Positions 11,911 through 23,955 of a DNA stretch of 64,000 nt are shown here, piece by piece. The stretch is from Rhinopomastus cyanomelas (taxonomy: Eukaryota; Chordata; Aves; Bucerotiformes; Rhinopomastidae), in contig VXBP01003494.1 in NCBI GenBank assembly GCA_013400115.1, forward strand, positions 62,001 to 126,000, in the 5' to 3' direction. The notes beneath the pieces are model-generated. The model was given only the letters and a program-made list of their open reading frames with translations. It was not told the DNA's origin and searched no databases. Positions within the stretch are counted from its first letter, which is position 1. Every line of letters begins with the position of its first letter. A program made the translations under genes and the position numbers.

Positions 11911-14900
11911 GTAAGTATGATGCGTTCCTGAGCAGGCTTGTCTCTTCTCTTAACTTCTGACTTATGAAAAAGCCTTTGGATAAAGCCTGCTTACTCTAGA
12001 TGATGTGATTGCCTTTCTCTGTGTGGTGTTTGTATTTGCTTCTTTCCCAGCTATTTTGCAACACATTAGAGGGTTTTTTGAGGACATGAGGTAAATATCC
12101 AATTACCAAGTATAAAATTATTTGTTAAGACAGAATTGTGTACGAAATTATACCATTTCAATATGCTACTAGTGCAAATGTTTGAAATGAGGTTATACAT
12201 AACTGCAGTGTATGTATTCATTTAAAAGAACATGAACTCATTTCTCTGTTGTACATGATGATACAGAAAAAGAAAAACATCCCGTATAACCACGTACAAT
12301 TAAACTACAGTTTAAAAGAGAAACTACATAATTGAGCTTGTTCATCACTTGGGAATATGCAGTGTTCCTTTAATCAGAACTTTTTGAAATAGGAAATTAT
12401 TCAGCCTTGTTTAATACTAATTCTTTGCTATTTACTTCATAATAGCTAATCCTGCATGTTCTGTGTGCTGTTCTCTAACAAATGAACATTTGAACGTTCT
12501 TTATGTCAGTATAAAATGTAAGTTATACTAACAGCATAGACACAACTATTATAGTAATTTATAAGTCCCTTGTTAATTATTTTTGCAGCTGTTTCATTGT
12601 ATTTCAATTATTCATTAACCTTTTTTTTTTTCCTCATCAAGTCCATTTCATTTAAGATGCAGTTTGAGTGCTTCACATTGTCTTTAAGAACTGCTTTTGT
12701 AGCTGACAACGTCCAGGGATAAGGGAATCAGCGCTGTATTTGTGACACACCACTAATACAGAAATTCAAACTCAGCATTCTTTAAAAATGATTTTGTAAA
12801 TGTGGTGCAAAAGTGGTGCCAGATCTTTAAAATTACTATAATATACAAACCTGATTTGAGAATAAGACTTACCAAGAATTTACTCACTTATATCCTACTA
12901 ATACACATAAACTATTGGATTACCCCATAACTGAAGAGTGAAATCGCTTGTAGAGGGCTTTCATTACAGTGGCACTGTCATTTGAAACAGAATATAGAGG
13001 ACAGGGCTCAATGTATTAACTTTGGTGACTCTGAGAAAGACTGGAGTCTGTGTTTTAGGGAGAAAAAAAAACAATGCAAAAACTTTCTTCCAGTTGAAGA
13101 AATAGTATTTGTGGCATAATTCACTGAATGAGGCATCAGGAAAGTCAGAACTCATTTAATGAGCTGAACAATTCTCCTAGCTCATGTAAATTTATATTTT
13201 AGATAGGCAGGTGTAACTGAAATAACTTCTTAAAATTGACATGATAACGTAAGACAATAAAAGCTTTTATTTTTTGTTGATTTTTGAATTCTCATTGCTT
13301 CAAATGTAAGCATTTGGAAGGTATAGACATTCCTACAGGATACTCAATTCCCTGTGTAAAGTTGGTATGGGCTAAAGAGAATATTAGTATAATACTTGAG
13401 AGAATATTGACTCTGCAGAGTTAAACTAGGGAAATGCTTTAAAAGTATGATGCATACAGAATGAAATTTCAAATTCTAGAGCCAACTATGGAATTTCTAG
13501 AGCCAACTATGGAATTTAGATATACTTCAAGCTGTGATATTTGAAAACATGATTGTGCTCTTCAGAGACTGTAAGTCATAGGGCTTTCCAGCCTGGTACT
13601 GCTGTGTCATATTCTTTCTGCTAGACAAAACTGGCTTTGTAACTTCACTTTGTCTGTTTGCTGCTTAAGTATCAAATTTAGAACTGTTTAAACTTTAAAA
13701 TATCCTAATGAATTAATAGCAAAAGGTGGGCTTAGTCTTGATTGCTCCAGGACTGTATTGTGAGCTTAATACTGATGTGGTTGTTATATACAGACTTTTG
13801 CTTAGATAATTGGTCATCCAATTTCTCCTCAAGACTAGCTTTGCATGTAGTGTGGGAAAAAACCTAAATGAGTCTGCTTTTTGATAATGTCAGTTGGAAA
13901 GCCAGGGAGATAGTAGTAATGAAATCTGCATATGTGTTTACTATAGCTTACAGTGCATCTCTTACTCGTTTCTAATTAGATTTGAGTGTGTTGAATATTT
14001 GGGGTTAATTGAGTACTTTCTTTAATAAAAATGAGATTTGCATGAATAAAGAGACATTTACTTTGAACTTAGAAGTAAACGAATAGTCTTGTAGTTTCTT
14101 GCATGGAGAAAATCAGGGTAAGTCCATAAGCAATCTAAAAAGCCATTCTTATAAATAAAACATTTTCTGTTCCATAACTGGAACAACTGGACTGTTTTAA
14201 AAACACTTCAACCGATACAGAAGGCTCCATGAGATTCAGTGCTGAAAAGACATTTGAATTTTTCCATAGCTTTTGCAAATCCTTTGCTGTCACTTCTTAA
14301 TGTGTAGGATGCAGGATCCAACAGACTTGCTGAAAAATAGAGCTCCATTGGTCTGGAGATGTAGACTCTGAATTTCCCTTTCCAGAGGTTGTTGTAGCAT
14401 GTAGCTTGACATGAATTGTTCATTTTGATATGAGTTTTTGACTATGAATGGTAAGAAGATTTCTTGCTTTCTTCCAAGATCTTGGAAGAGAAACTTGAAT
14501 ATATAACTTGAATTTATACACTCCAGGGTTCTACCGTTTAATCCTGGTTTTCTCATTACATTAAATATTTTATCAATTGCTGGCTGTGCTGACTGAGGAA
14601 AAGGGCTGTAGTGCTGTAAGTGGTGGTAAGAGTTACTAAAAAAGCACTTCCAAACACGACAGTGCTTAAAATCAAAGGGAAGTAGAACTTCTCAAACTGT
14701 CCTCACACCAAAGTTTGGTTTGGTGTGGTTTAGTTTTGATGTTAAGGTATGCATAGTAAGCAATTAATTCATATTTGTAACTTCTGGATGCAATTTAAAA
14801 TTGTGTGTCAGAAATTATTTACGCCCAGTCATGTCACAGCACATGGTTTAGAGTGACCGTAATGGCAGTTCCACCCTCAGAAAAACACAGGGAAACATGT

Positions 14901-15197
14901 TGCTTCAATCAAGTGAAGCCCAGTCTCCCCCACATATTGATGCATCTATTGATATTTGACTCTGAATTTCAGTAAAATGGCCATTTTCCTTCTCAAGGCC
15001 ATGACTATTTCAACTGTGTGAGCTCAGGTCTGTTCAGAAATGTTGTAACGAAAGAATGCACACTGTATTAATATGAGGACCTACCTATGAAAGTGCTGCA
15101 ATGACAAGAAAGTTCCTAGAAAGATTGATAGAAGGTCTGGAGTGGGACCTGGTCACTGTGTGCAGTGGTTCTGAAAAACAGGCAGCAGCAGTAAGAT
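11911..15197. other. Intronic sequence, mostly featureless
   Basis: AT-rich intron. The only structure noted is a 21-bp tandem duplication at 13474-13517. Confidence 0.55.
13474..13517. repeat. Short tandem duplication (21-bp unit, two copies)
   Basis: TTCTAGAGCCAACTATGGAA recurs exactly 21 bp downstream, giving two perfect adjacent copies. This is probably a replication-slippage event inside the intron. Confidence 0.9.
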
Positions 15198-15349
15198 GGC
15201 TGCCCAGAAGAGTTGTAGACTCGCCTTCTCTGGAGACATTTAAAATCTGCCTGGATATGTTCCTGTGCAACTTGATGTAGGTTATCCTACTGGGCATGGA
15301 CTCAGTCTTTCAAGGTCCCTTCCAATCCCTAATATTCTGTGATTCTGTA
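15198..15349 (+). mobile_element. CR1 LINE 3' end fragment
   Basis: About 150 bp with the ORF2 C-terminus (RVVDSPSLETFKICLDMFLC) and the CR1 tail TTCCAATCCCTAATATTCTG. It faces the next CR1 tail to tail. Confidence 0.88.
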
Positions 15350-15370
15350 TGAAATATATGACATTTAATC

Positions 15371-15453
15371 TAGAATCATAGAATCATTAGAGATTGGAAG
15401 GGACCTCGAAAGATCATCTAGTCCAATCCCCCTGCCACAGGATCAGGTAGACC
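15371..15453 (-). mobile_element. CR1 LINE 3' end fragment (antisense)
   Basis: Begins with the complement of the CR1 tail (AGAATCATAGAATCATTAGA) and GATTGGAAGGGACCTCGAAA. It stops after about 80 bp, where a different CR1 3' end starts. Confidence 0.85.
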
Positions 15454-15844
15454 AAGCCATAGAGTCAGTCAGGGTTAGACAGGACCACAGGATCATCCAG
15501 TTCCAACCCTCCTGCCACGGCAGGGACACCCCACCCTAGATCAGGCTGGCCAGAGCCTCATCCAGCCCGGCCTTAAACACCTCCAGGGATGGGGCCCCAG
15601 CCACCTCCCTGGGAAACTCATTCCAGGCTCTCACCATTCTCACGGTGAAGAATGTCATCCTCAAATCCAGTCTAAATCTACCCATCTCCAGCTTTGCTCC
15701 ATTGCTCCTAGTCCTGTTGCTACCTGACATCCTAAAAAGTCTCTCCCCAGCTTTTTTGTAGGCCCCTTTCAGATACTGGAAGGCCACACTTCTCCAGACT
15801 GAAGAGCCCCAACTCTCTCAATGTGGCCTCTTAGGAGAGGTGCT
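15454..15844 (-). mobile_element. CR1 LINE 3' region (antisense, second subfamily)
   Basis: A well-kept CR1 3' end whose antisense ORF2 relic reads on the minus strand as FLDLRMTFFTVRMVRAWNE-type sequence and ends in APSLEVFKAGLDEALASLI. It differs from the neighbouring CR1 group, which has VESPSLEMFKTCLDVFLCDLV here, so it is a separate subfamily. Confidence 0.88.
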
Positions 15845-18245
15845 CTTGAGAGCTTTTACTTTTGAGCGTGTGGGTGGTTATTTGAACAACTTGAAACTTC
15901 AGTGTAAGGAGACCAAAGCGTCGGGATGTGTTGATTTGTTATTGAAAGTAAACTTGGGAAGATGCATATTCAGAATAACACAATTGAGAATGTGATGGCC
16001 TCATATCAGACTGCTTTGTTTCACTTCCTTGTGTTTATTCCTTGTCTTCTTTAAAGCTCAGCAACATGAGGCATTTTTAATACGTCATCATGATGAAACT
16101 CTGCTTCATCATGTAGTCATTTAGTTTTGTTAGGAAGTGAATGATATAAAGACTGTACTCTAACAGAACAAGCTGTGTTAATGTTTATTAATGATGCAGT
16201 GATTTTAATGAGGTTCCAGGCTCATTGTAATCTTCAGATTTTAGTGCTTCTTTAGCACAGACTTTACAATTCTCATTTTAGATGCAAACTAAAGTTAATT
16301 TTGAATGATTTTTGCAATTAATTACAGAGAAGTGTGGGATGTTTCATGCCTTGAAGCAATGGTGTAATTCTAAGTTCAGGCAGTACTGAGCGAGATATGA
16401 AAACATGAATCATCAGCTTCTAAAAATGCATTTTCACTATGGTTACTTCTTTTCTCTAGACTCAAATGGGGTTCCTGTGCTGAACGTTTTGCTTGCTAGG
16501 CTGAATTTTTCCATTGAGTGTAGTAATTCAAACTCTTTTGGTTTGTGAATAATTTCCATTTTACATTGTTTTGGATACGTCACTAGTAAATTTAGGAAAT
16601 TCCATTTGGGATGCTTATGGCAAAGGGAAGAATCTGTTGATGTGGCAGCCCCTTTGAAGTTCTTCTGCTGTCCATCTGTCTGCCTGCTGCCTCCCCATTG
16701 CTTCCTGTGGTGGCCCCAGGAGCACTTGGCCATGAGAATAGCACATGTGGGTAGTCATCCACATGCCCACAAGAATAGCAGATGGCAGGAACAGCTTCTT
16801 TTAACCTAAGATCCTAAGAATACTGTAGGTGCAAACGAAGGATTCAAAGATAGAGCACCACTGCTTCGCTTTCTGTTACTTGAGCAAAAGGTGATAAATT
16901 GTAATTTCCTCTAATGAGATGAGTCTGATGCCAATTGTACTGGCGTCATTAGAAGCTAATTTCTGATGACAATTCTACTGGCCAGTTAAGACCAAAAAAA
17001 TGGAGAACCAGTAGCTGTGGAAGGTGTGCCGCCTGGAAGGATGTTTGTAGAATTACCCTCTGCAAGGAATTAACATTAGCCTTTTAATATCTCTTCCATA
17101 CTCTATTCCACTACTTTCTGCTTCTTGACTTGGCAATTTCCATTGTGGTTATACAAATAAGTTTATTTTGGACAGTAGAAGACAGTATGAAGTATGTTAA
17201 AGATTTCTGTCAGCACATAGGAAAATTTGATGTGATGTGGAGAGTGAAAAAGAGAGTGAAAAAGTGACATAGTAGAAGAGAATGGGTAGTAAAGATGTTA
17301 GAATTTAAAAACAGACGAATCTCTAGCTCCATCTCCTATGTTCAAAACCAAAAATGTTCCAAAGACCAGTGCTTGTTCCTCAGAGGGTTATATTGGTTCT
17401 AGTTCTGTCCTAGCATGATTTTTCAGCTGTATTCCATACTTTAAAAAATACTAAAGGTAATTCCCTTAACAGCAGGGTTTGATTTTCACAATCTGAATGT
17501 TTATAATCTTTCACACTGGTTCACTAATACCTAGGCCGATCGACCATTTGCAAGCAAGCAGTTAGTTTCTTAACCTAAGATACTCAAACACTTCTTAAAG
17601 TATTTCCTACACCCTGTCTCTCGTTTTTTTTCTTGTTTTTTCCAAACCAATGCTATTTCTCCCTGTAGTGAAATGTACTGTGGGACACAAATTAAAAACT
17701 GATCCTTGTGTTTGCATTTCAAATTAAAATAATAAAAAGGCTTTCAGAGCACTCACACACACTCTCCAGGCAGTGAATTTTGTCCAGTCCATTGGTCTAG
17801 ATGTTTCTTCTATTGAAATATTGTGGCAGGAAAGGAAGATTAAATTACTGAGGCTGTCAAAAAGGACAAGCGCTCTGCCATATATTATCATTATCACTAG
17901 CTTCCTCGCTGGAAGAAAATGCAGTAAATCACTTCAAATACAAAGCAGTAAAGACCACTGGCTTTTAAAATCCTGACTGCTATTGCCTTTAACAGCAGCT
18001 GACAGCACGGTGGCATGCTTAGGTGCTGCTTGGATCTGTTGTGACAGTGTGCACACAAAGCTGCCGGAGATGCGCCGTGACATCACGTGACCTTTCCAGT
18101 TTGATCCTGACGTTAGTGCTTTTCTTTGGGAAAGACAAGGGAAATAATGTTTGTTTTCCTTTGTTCCTCACTTCTTTTTGCTCTTTCTTCTAAAAGACAA
18201 AAACAAATAGGTAACTAATTATCTGAATTCTGATTTGCTTTGCAG
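15845..18245. other. Intronic sequence without recognised repeats
   Basis: AT-rich, except for a GC-richer patch at about 18060-18095 with an ETS-like CCGGA, TGACATCA and TCACGTGA next to each other (see findings). Confidence 0.55.
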
Positions 18246-18330
18246 TGATCTACGTGGATAAGGCAAATAACAGTGCGAGAAGAGAGTATCTCAAGTCTAT
18301 GCTTCTAAAGCCAGATCAACATACTGACAG
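18246..18330 (+). CDS. RPGRIP1L: RPGRIP1L coding exon (RPGR-interacting domain, middle)
   Basis: An 85-nt exon with acceptor TTTGCAG at 18245 and donor GACAG|GTACAT. It starts in phase 1 (the split codon reads Val) and ends in phase 2. It encodes VIYVDKANNSARREYLKSML and then LLKPDQHTD. The YNYSN/VIYVDK join with the previous exon is typical of the family: a beta strand followed by a basic helix-like loop. The following intron is 10.2 kb and full of CR1. Confidence 0.92.
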
Positions 18331-19430
18331 GTACATCTAGTGCTGAAAACCTCTGTAAATGATCTTGGCAAAGGGTGCTCATGATTTGCAATATTGTTTG
18401 ACTTTTTTTATGAGGTATTCCTGAGAAGTTAATACATAACTAACTAACTAGAGAAAATTTTGTTTCAGTTAGGAATGATTCTGACATTCTGATGTGGTGA
18501 TTGATCTACATTTCTTACCTCTGTAGGTTTGTGTAGTGTGGAATGTTGCAACCTCTCTTGATGTTTTAGTGATACGTTGTCCCTAGAATTTCCAAAAAAC
18601 AGCGTACAGTAGATAGATTGATAGGTAGGTAGGTACATAGGTGGATGATGGATGGATGGATGGATGGATGCATAGAGATAGAAACGAAGATAAACAGATC
18701 TATAGAACGATAGAGCAGGCATCTATGAAAAAAATTCATATAAGAAAGAGTATAAATTAAATCTTTTCTGAGCCCTTAACACTAAATTTGCATGCGTGTT
18801 ACTTTGAGAGAATGAATGACATCTTTTGATTCTGTTTACTCTGGTCAGGGGATTGAAGGTCAATCTTCATTAAAATGGAACAACTGTTAATTTAAAGATT
18901 CCTGTATTTTTCAGGAGAGTAGAATACCTGCTGATTGCATTGAAATTGTAAGGGATACTTGTAAATATGTATTTATTCACAGATCACAGAGTCACTCTGC
19001 AGTTAAGAGTGTGATCTTGCTTCCTTTTCTTTTCCTTGTAAAGCTGAGTTTCACATTTTGGCCAGTAAATAGAACTGACTGGAATGGAGCATAAGAAACC
19101 ATGAAATGATTGCTTGTTGGGACTGAAGTAACATACCAAAACGTTCTTAGGTTTGGAGATTCAAAGAAAAGTCTTAATAAACAAGCAGAAGACTAGTTTT
19201 ACCATATATTTTAGGAAAGTGGATAACATCTTCTACTAAGAATTTAACAATACCAGCAGTCTTGTTTGCTCTTGAGGGGTAATGCAGTGATAGAAAATAG
19301 GCAGAATCTGTGCAGCAATTCTGACTATAAATACTTGGATATTTATGCTACAATTAACAAAGATAAGGCAGAAATAAGCTAAAATAACTGCTGCAAGATT
19401 TTGCCCAAAACATTCCCACTCTTCTTTTAC
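18331..19430. other. Intronic sequence with a microsatellite
   Basis: Unique intron sequence apart from the simple repeat at 18609-18690. Confidence 0.6.
18609..18690. repeat. Microsatellite, (GATA/GGTA)n then (GGAT)n
   Basis: Imperfect GATA and TAGG tetranucleotides pass into six copies of GGAT/ATGG (18648-18670) and then degenerate GATA units. Confidence 0.9.
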
Positions 19431-19920
19431 AGAATCACACAGCGTTAGGGATTGGAAGGGACCTCCAAAGATCAAGTCCAACCCCCTGGCCAGAGCAGGA
19501 CCAAAACTAGGGCAGATCACTCTGGAATACATCCAGACAGGGCTACAAAGTCTCCAGAAAAGGAGACTCCACACGCTGTCTGGAGAACCTGTTTCAGCAC
19601 TCTGTAACCTTCAGAGTAAAGAAGTGCTTCCTCATGTTGAGGTGGAACATCCTTTGCTCAAGCTGGAATCCATTGCCCCTCACCCTATCCCAGGGCACAA
19701 GTGAAAAAAGGTTTTCCCTGCCTTGTTGATACCCAGCAGGGTATCAATATGGATTTATACTCATGAATTTATAGACGTTAATGAGATCCCCTCTGAGTCT
19801 TCTCTCCAGACTAAAAAAAAACATAATCTATCAGCCTTTCCTTGTCAGGCAGCTGTTCCAGTCCCTTCATCACCCTTGTAGCCCTCTGTTGGGCTCTCTC
19901 CAGTACATCTCTGTCCCTTT
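19431..19920 (-). mobile_element. CR1 LINE 3' region (antisense)
   Basis: Starts with AGAATCACACAGCGTTAGGG and GATTGGAAGGGACCTCC, runs through the antisense 3' ORF2 and stops near CAGTACATCTCTGTCCC. About 490 bp, 5'-truncated. Confidence 0.9.
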
Positions 19921-20470
19921 TTAACATGTGCTATCATGCACTTGTCCTCCAGGTGCATTTCTCAGTGCATTTCTTTGGGTTGTGCTGACATTTCAGTTCT
20001 ATGTTGACTACATAGCAGGGCAGGAAGTTCATCAGCCATGTAGTTCCACACTTTATCCTAGCAAGACTACCACCAAGAAACAAAATTTATGGAAAGATTC
20101 CGCCTATATGCCAGTGATACTAGTAATGAATTAAAGCTCAGGAAACCAAATTAATAAGGATATAAATATAATTAAAATTTCCCTGCACATGGTTTAGCCT
20201 GACGCTTGACTCGTATTTGTGCTGTGCCAGCCTATAGGAACAGAGAGTGTGTTATGTCTATCAGGTGGTGTTTTCAGGGGAACTTACTACCTGTCACAAA
20301 AGACTTCGGTATAAATGATATTCCTAATTATTTGGTCTATTTTATAAAATAAATACATAAATAAATAATGTGCTTCTTGTTTCTTCTAAAAGAAGAGTAA
20401 TTTTAATGAATGTCCTTGAAGAAGTACCAGGTGTTAAAACAGAAATTAATATAATACATAGAAATACTGC
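19921..20470. other. Intronic spacer
   Basis: No element recognised; a short (AAAT)n-like stretch lies at about 20345-20370. Confidence 0.55.
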
Positions 20471-20951
20471 TGTCCTGGCTGAGATTATTTTGTGCCAGTT
20501 TGGACACAACAGGGAGAATAACACAACTGAGATGATGTTATAGTAAAGAAAAGAATAACACGTTTTATTAACAGAGGCTGAAGAAAGGGTTAAAAGACAA
20601 ATTGGCCAAAGCCGTCAAAAATGCTGCAAAGATACTAATCTTTGTAGAGATAGAGGAAGAAGGTAGGGAGAGAGAGAAAAAACCAGAAAGGGAGAGGGAA
20701 TTCTCTTTCACAAAGTCTGTGTGGCAAACACAGATTTTCCCTCAGTGACTACTCCATAGTGATCCAGAAGCCTAGGAAAAGGAATGTCTTCTGCATATCA
20801 AGAATTCCTCAGAGTTATGATAAACGATATTCAGCTGTCACATGTCGTAGGTAAACGAGTCAGTGGTCATCCTGTGACAACTGTTAAGCTAAAGCTGCAG
20901 CTGTAGCCTAATCCTGAACATCAAAAAGGAGCCAACATGGCCCCAAGAACA
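20471..20951 (-). mobile_element. Probable solo LTR of an endogenous retrovirus (antisense)
   Basis: A 481-bp block that starts TGTCCTGGC and ends CCCCAAGAACA on the plus strand, giving TG...CA ends with imperfect inverted repeats. Read on the minus strand, AATAAA (complement at 20564-20569) lies about 93 bp before the end, as expected for U5. The flanks are CTGC (20467-20470) and TTGC (20952-20955), a 4-bp duplication with one mismatch, which would suit a class I (gamma-like) element. No clear TATA box and no internal genes. A CR1 tail begins only 9 bp downstream. Confidence 0.6.
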
Positions 20952-20959
20952 TTGCATTT

Positions 20960-22962
20960 CACAGAATCACAGAACTTTGGATTGGAAGGAACTTCCAATC
21001 CCACTGGCACAGTAGGATCACCCAACCAGGTCGCACAGGAACATATCCAGGTGGCTTTTAAACATCTCTAGAGAAGGAGACTTCACAACCCCCTGGGCAG
21101 CCTGTTGCTCTACACTGGACTGTCTCCAGCATCTCCATGTCCTTCTTGAACTGAAGGGCCCAAAACTGGACACAATACTCCAGATGTGCTTTGACCAGGG
21201 CAGAGTAGAGGGGGAGAAGAACCTCTCTCCATCTGCCAATCACCCCACTTCTGATCCACCCAACGATGCTGTTCACCCTCTTGGCCAGAAGGGCACACTG
21301 CTGGCTCATAGTCATCCTGCTGTCCACCAGGACCCCCAGGTCCCTTTCTCCTACACTACTCTCCAACAGGTCAGTCCCCAACCTGTACTGGTACCTGGGG
21401 TTGTTCTTGCCCAGATGCAAGACTCTACACTTACTCTTGTTATACTTCATTACATTTCTCTCTGCCCAGCTCTCCAGCCTGTCCAGATCTCACTAAATGG
21501 CAGCACAGCACACCTTCCACCTTTGTGTCATCAGCAAACTTGCTGACAGTGCACCCTAATCCCTCATCCAAGTAATTGATGAATAGATAGAATAGGACTG
21601 GTCTCACTACCGACCCTTGGGGGACTCCACTAGATTCAGGCCTCCAGCTAGACTCTGTCCCACTGACCACTACTCTCTGGCTTCTACCCTGCAGTCAGTT
21701 CACCATCCACCTCACTACCCGATCATCCAGTCCACACTACCTCAGTTTGGCTGCAAGGATGCTGTGGGAGTCTTTGTCAAATGCTTTACTGAAGTTAAGA
21801 TAGACCACATCCACTGCTTTGCCATCATCTGTATACCAAGTTATGCCCTCATAAAAGGCTGTCAGGTTGGTCAACCATGACTTCCCTTTGGTCAAGCCAT
21901 ACTGACTGTCCCTAATGACACTCCTGTCCTTGAAGTGCCTAGAGACAGCATCTAGGACAAATTGTTCTATCACCTTTCCTGGGATGGAGGTGAGGCTGAC
22001 TGGTCTATAGTTACTTGGATCCTCTTTCTTACCCTTTTTGAAGACTGAAGTGACTTACTCCTCCAGTTGCCAGGAACCTCTCCTGCTTCCCATGACTTAT
22101 CAAAGATGATGGAGAGTTGCCTAGCAATGATTTCCGCTGTCTACCTTAGCACGCGCAGGTGCATCCCTTCAGGGCCCATGGATTTGTGTACACCCAGATT
22201 GCTCAACTGATCCCTAACCCAGTCCTCACCAACCAGGGCAAACTTCTCTTTTGTCCGAACTTCCTCTGGGGCCTCAGCAGTCTGGGGCTTGATATCAGGA
22301 CAGCCCCCAGAAGTATAGACAGAAGCAAAGAAAGTGTTCAGTATCTCTGCTTTCTCTGATTCCTCTGTCTTCAGGGAAACCACTTCATTCAGCAGGGGGC
22401 CTACGTTTCCCCTAGGTTTAGTTTTAGTGGCACTGTATTTTAAGAAGCCCTTTTTATTGCCTTGACCTCTCTTGCAAGGTTTAATTCCAAGGAGGCCTTG
22501 GCTTTTCTAGTTGAGTCCCTACATTCTCTCAGTAGAGCGTTATAATCACCCCAAGTGGCCATCCCCTGCTTGCATGACCGATAGACTTTCTTCTTCCTCT
22601 TGAGTTTGCCTATCAGCTCCCTTTTTAACCACACAGGTCTTGTGGCTCCCTTTCTTGACTTTCTCCCTGTTGGAATGCTCTTATCCTGGTCTTCAAATAA
22701 GTGATCTTTGAATGTTAACCACCTGACCTGCACCCCTTTACTTGCCAGTACCCTGTCCCATGAGATTTTCCCTAGCAATTTCTTGAAAAGGCCAAAGTTG
22801 GCCCTCCTGAAGTCCAGGGTTGTGTTTCTGCTAGGTATTCTCTTCCTGCCATGTTAGACCCTGAAGTCCACCATCTCATGGTCACTGCAACCAGGGCTGC
22901 CCTCAACCTTCACTGCTTCAACCAGACCCTCCTTGTTGGTGAGTACAAGATCCAGCAGTGAA
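20960..22962 (-). mobile_element. CR1 LINE, about 2 kb, antisense, with ORF2 relic
   Basis: A long CR1 copy on the minus strand, from its 3' tail (ACAGAATCACAGAACTTTGG) to a 5' truncation inside the endonuclease part (an LLDLVLTNK-like segment near 22950). Along the minus strand one can read: the RT start; AVDVVYLNFSKAFDKDSHSI near 21800; GVPQGSVVRPVLFYLFINYL near 21600; FADDTK near 21550; and RDLGVLVDSRMTMSQQCALL near 21330. Frames are broken by several indels, so it is dead. It belongs to the same younger group as the copy at 41490-43737. Confidence 0.93.
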
Positions 22963-23044
22963 TAATCTTTTACATTGGAAATATATAAATGTGGATTAAC
23001 ACAGCACTTGTATGGGAAAGGATGTTTTGTTTCCTAGAACAATT

Positions 23045-23213
23045 TAATTTTGAAAGGACCCTTAAACATCATCAAATCCAACCATGCCAAATACAGCACT
23101 AAACTTACTGCTATTTCTACACATTCTTTAAATACCTCCAGGGACAGTGACCGCCCCAGTGCCCTGCACAGCCTATTTCAGTGCTTGACAACCTCTTTGT
23201 GATGAAGTTTTTC
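23045..23213 (-). mobile_element. Old CR1 LINE fragment (antisense)
   Basis: Diverged sequence with the CR1 pattern (TTGAAAGGACCCTTAAACAT, then a decayed AAATACCTCCAGGGACAGTG). It is interrupted by the CR1 that begins at 23214. Confidence 0.7.
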
Positions 23214-23612
23214 ATAGAATCATAGAATCACTACAGATTGGAAGGGACCTGGAAAGATCATCTAGTCCAATCCCCCTGACACAGCAGGATCACCTAAACC
23301 AANTATCATCGTCGTTGCCTCACGCTGAACTCTCTCCAGAAGCTTCACATCACTCTTGAACTGAGGACCCCAGAACTGGACACAGTACTCCAGGTGTAGT
23401 CTCACCAGTGCAGAGTAGAGGGGGAGAAGAACCTCCCTTGATCTGCTAACCACGCCCCTTCTGATCTACCCCAGGATGCTGTTGGCCCTCTTGGCCACAA
23501 GAGCACATTGCTGGCTCATAGTCATCTTGCTGTCCACCAGGATCCCCAAGACCCTTTCCCCTACACTACACTCCAACAGGTCAGTCCCCAGCTTATACTC
23601 GTACCTAGTATC
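23214..23612 (-). mobile_element. CR1 LINE (antisense) with internal assembly gap
   Basis: The 3' tail with repeated ATAGAATC is followed by the usual 3' region. At the single N (23303) the sequence jumps from CACCTAAACCAA to TATCATCGTCGTTGCCTCAC. Compared with the copy at 29091, about 335 bp of CR1 is absent at this point. The rest runs to the LLESSVGERDLGVL-equivalent region. Confidence 0.88.
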
Positions 23613-23828
23613 CAGTATAAAATTAGCTGGGTATGTAGTTTACTGTTCATTAAATATAAGATTTCCAAACGAAGTTGATTTTTCTCTTCTTTCTATTTCA
23701 TTTCTTGCTATGAAATCATTGTGTTTATTAGAAATGTTGGGTTTGTTCCATATTTGAATAAGTAGCTTTAGTGGCAGAATGCAAGACTGCTCGGTACTTG
23801 AGAAAATACTCCTTAATCAAGTGATATG

Positions 23829-23955
23829 GCGGCTCCATCCCTGGAAGTCTTGAAGGCCAGGTTGAAAGGGACTCTGAGCAACCTGGTCTGCTGAGAGGTT
23901 GGGACTAGATGCTCTCTGAGGTCCCTTCCAACCCAGACCACTCTGTGATTCTGTC
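23829..23955 (+). mobile_element. CR1 LINE 3' end fragment
   Basis: GCGGCTCCATCCCTGGAAGT through a GGTCCCTTCCAACCCAGACC-type end and the CTCTGTGATTCTGT tail. About 125 bp. Confidence 0.85.

Noticed and set aside
18609..18690. Tetranucleotide tract as a CRISPR-like or functional array
   Set aside because: A plain microsatellite with no spacers; the window is vertebrate.
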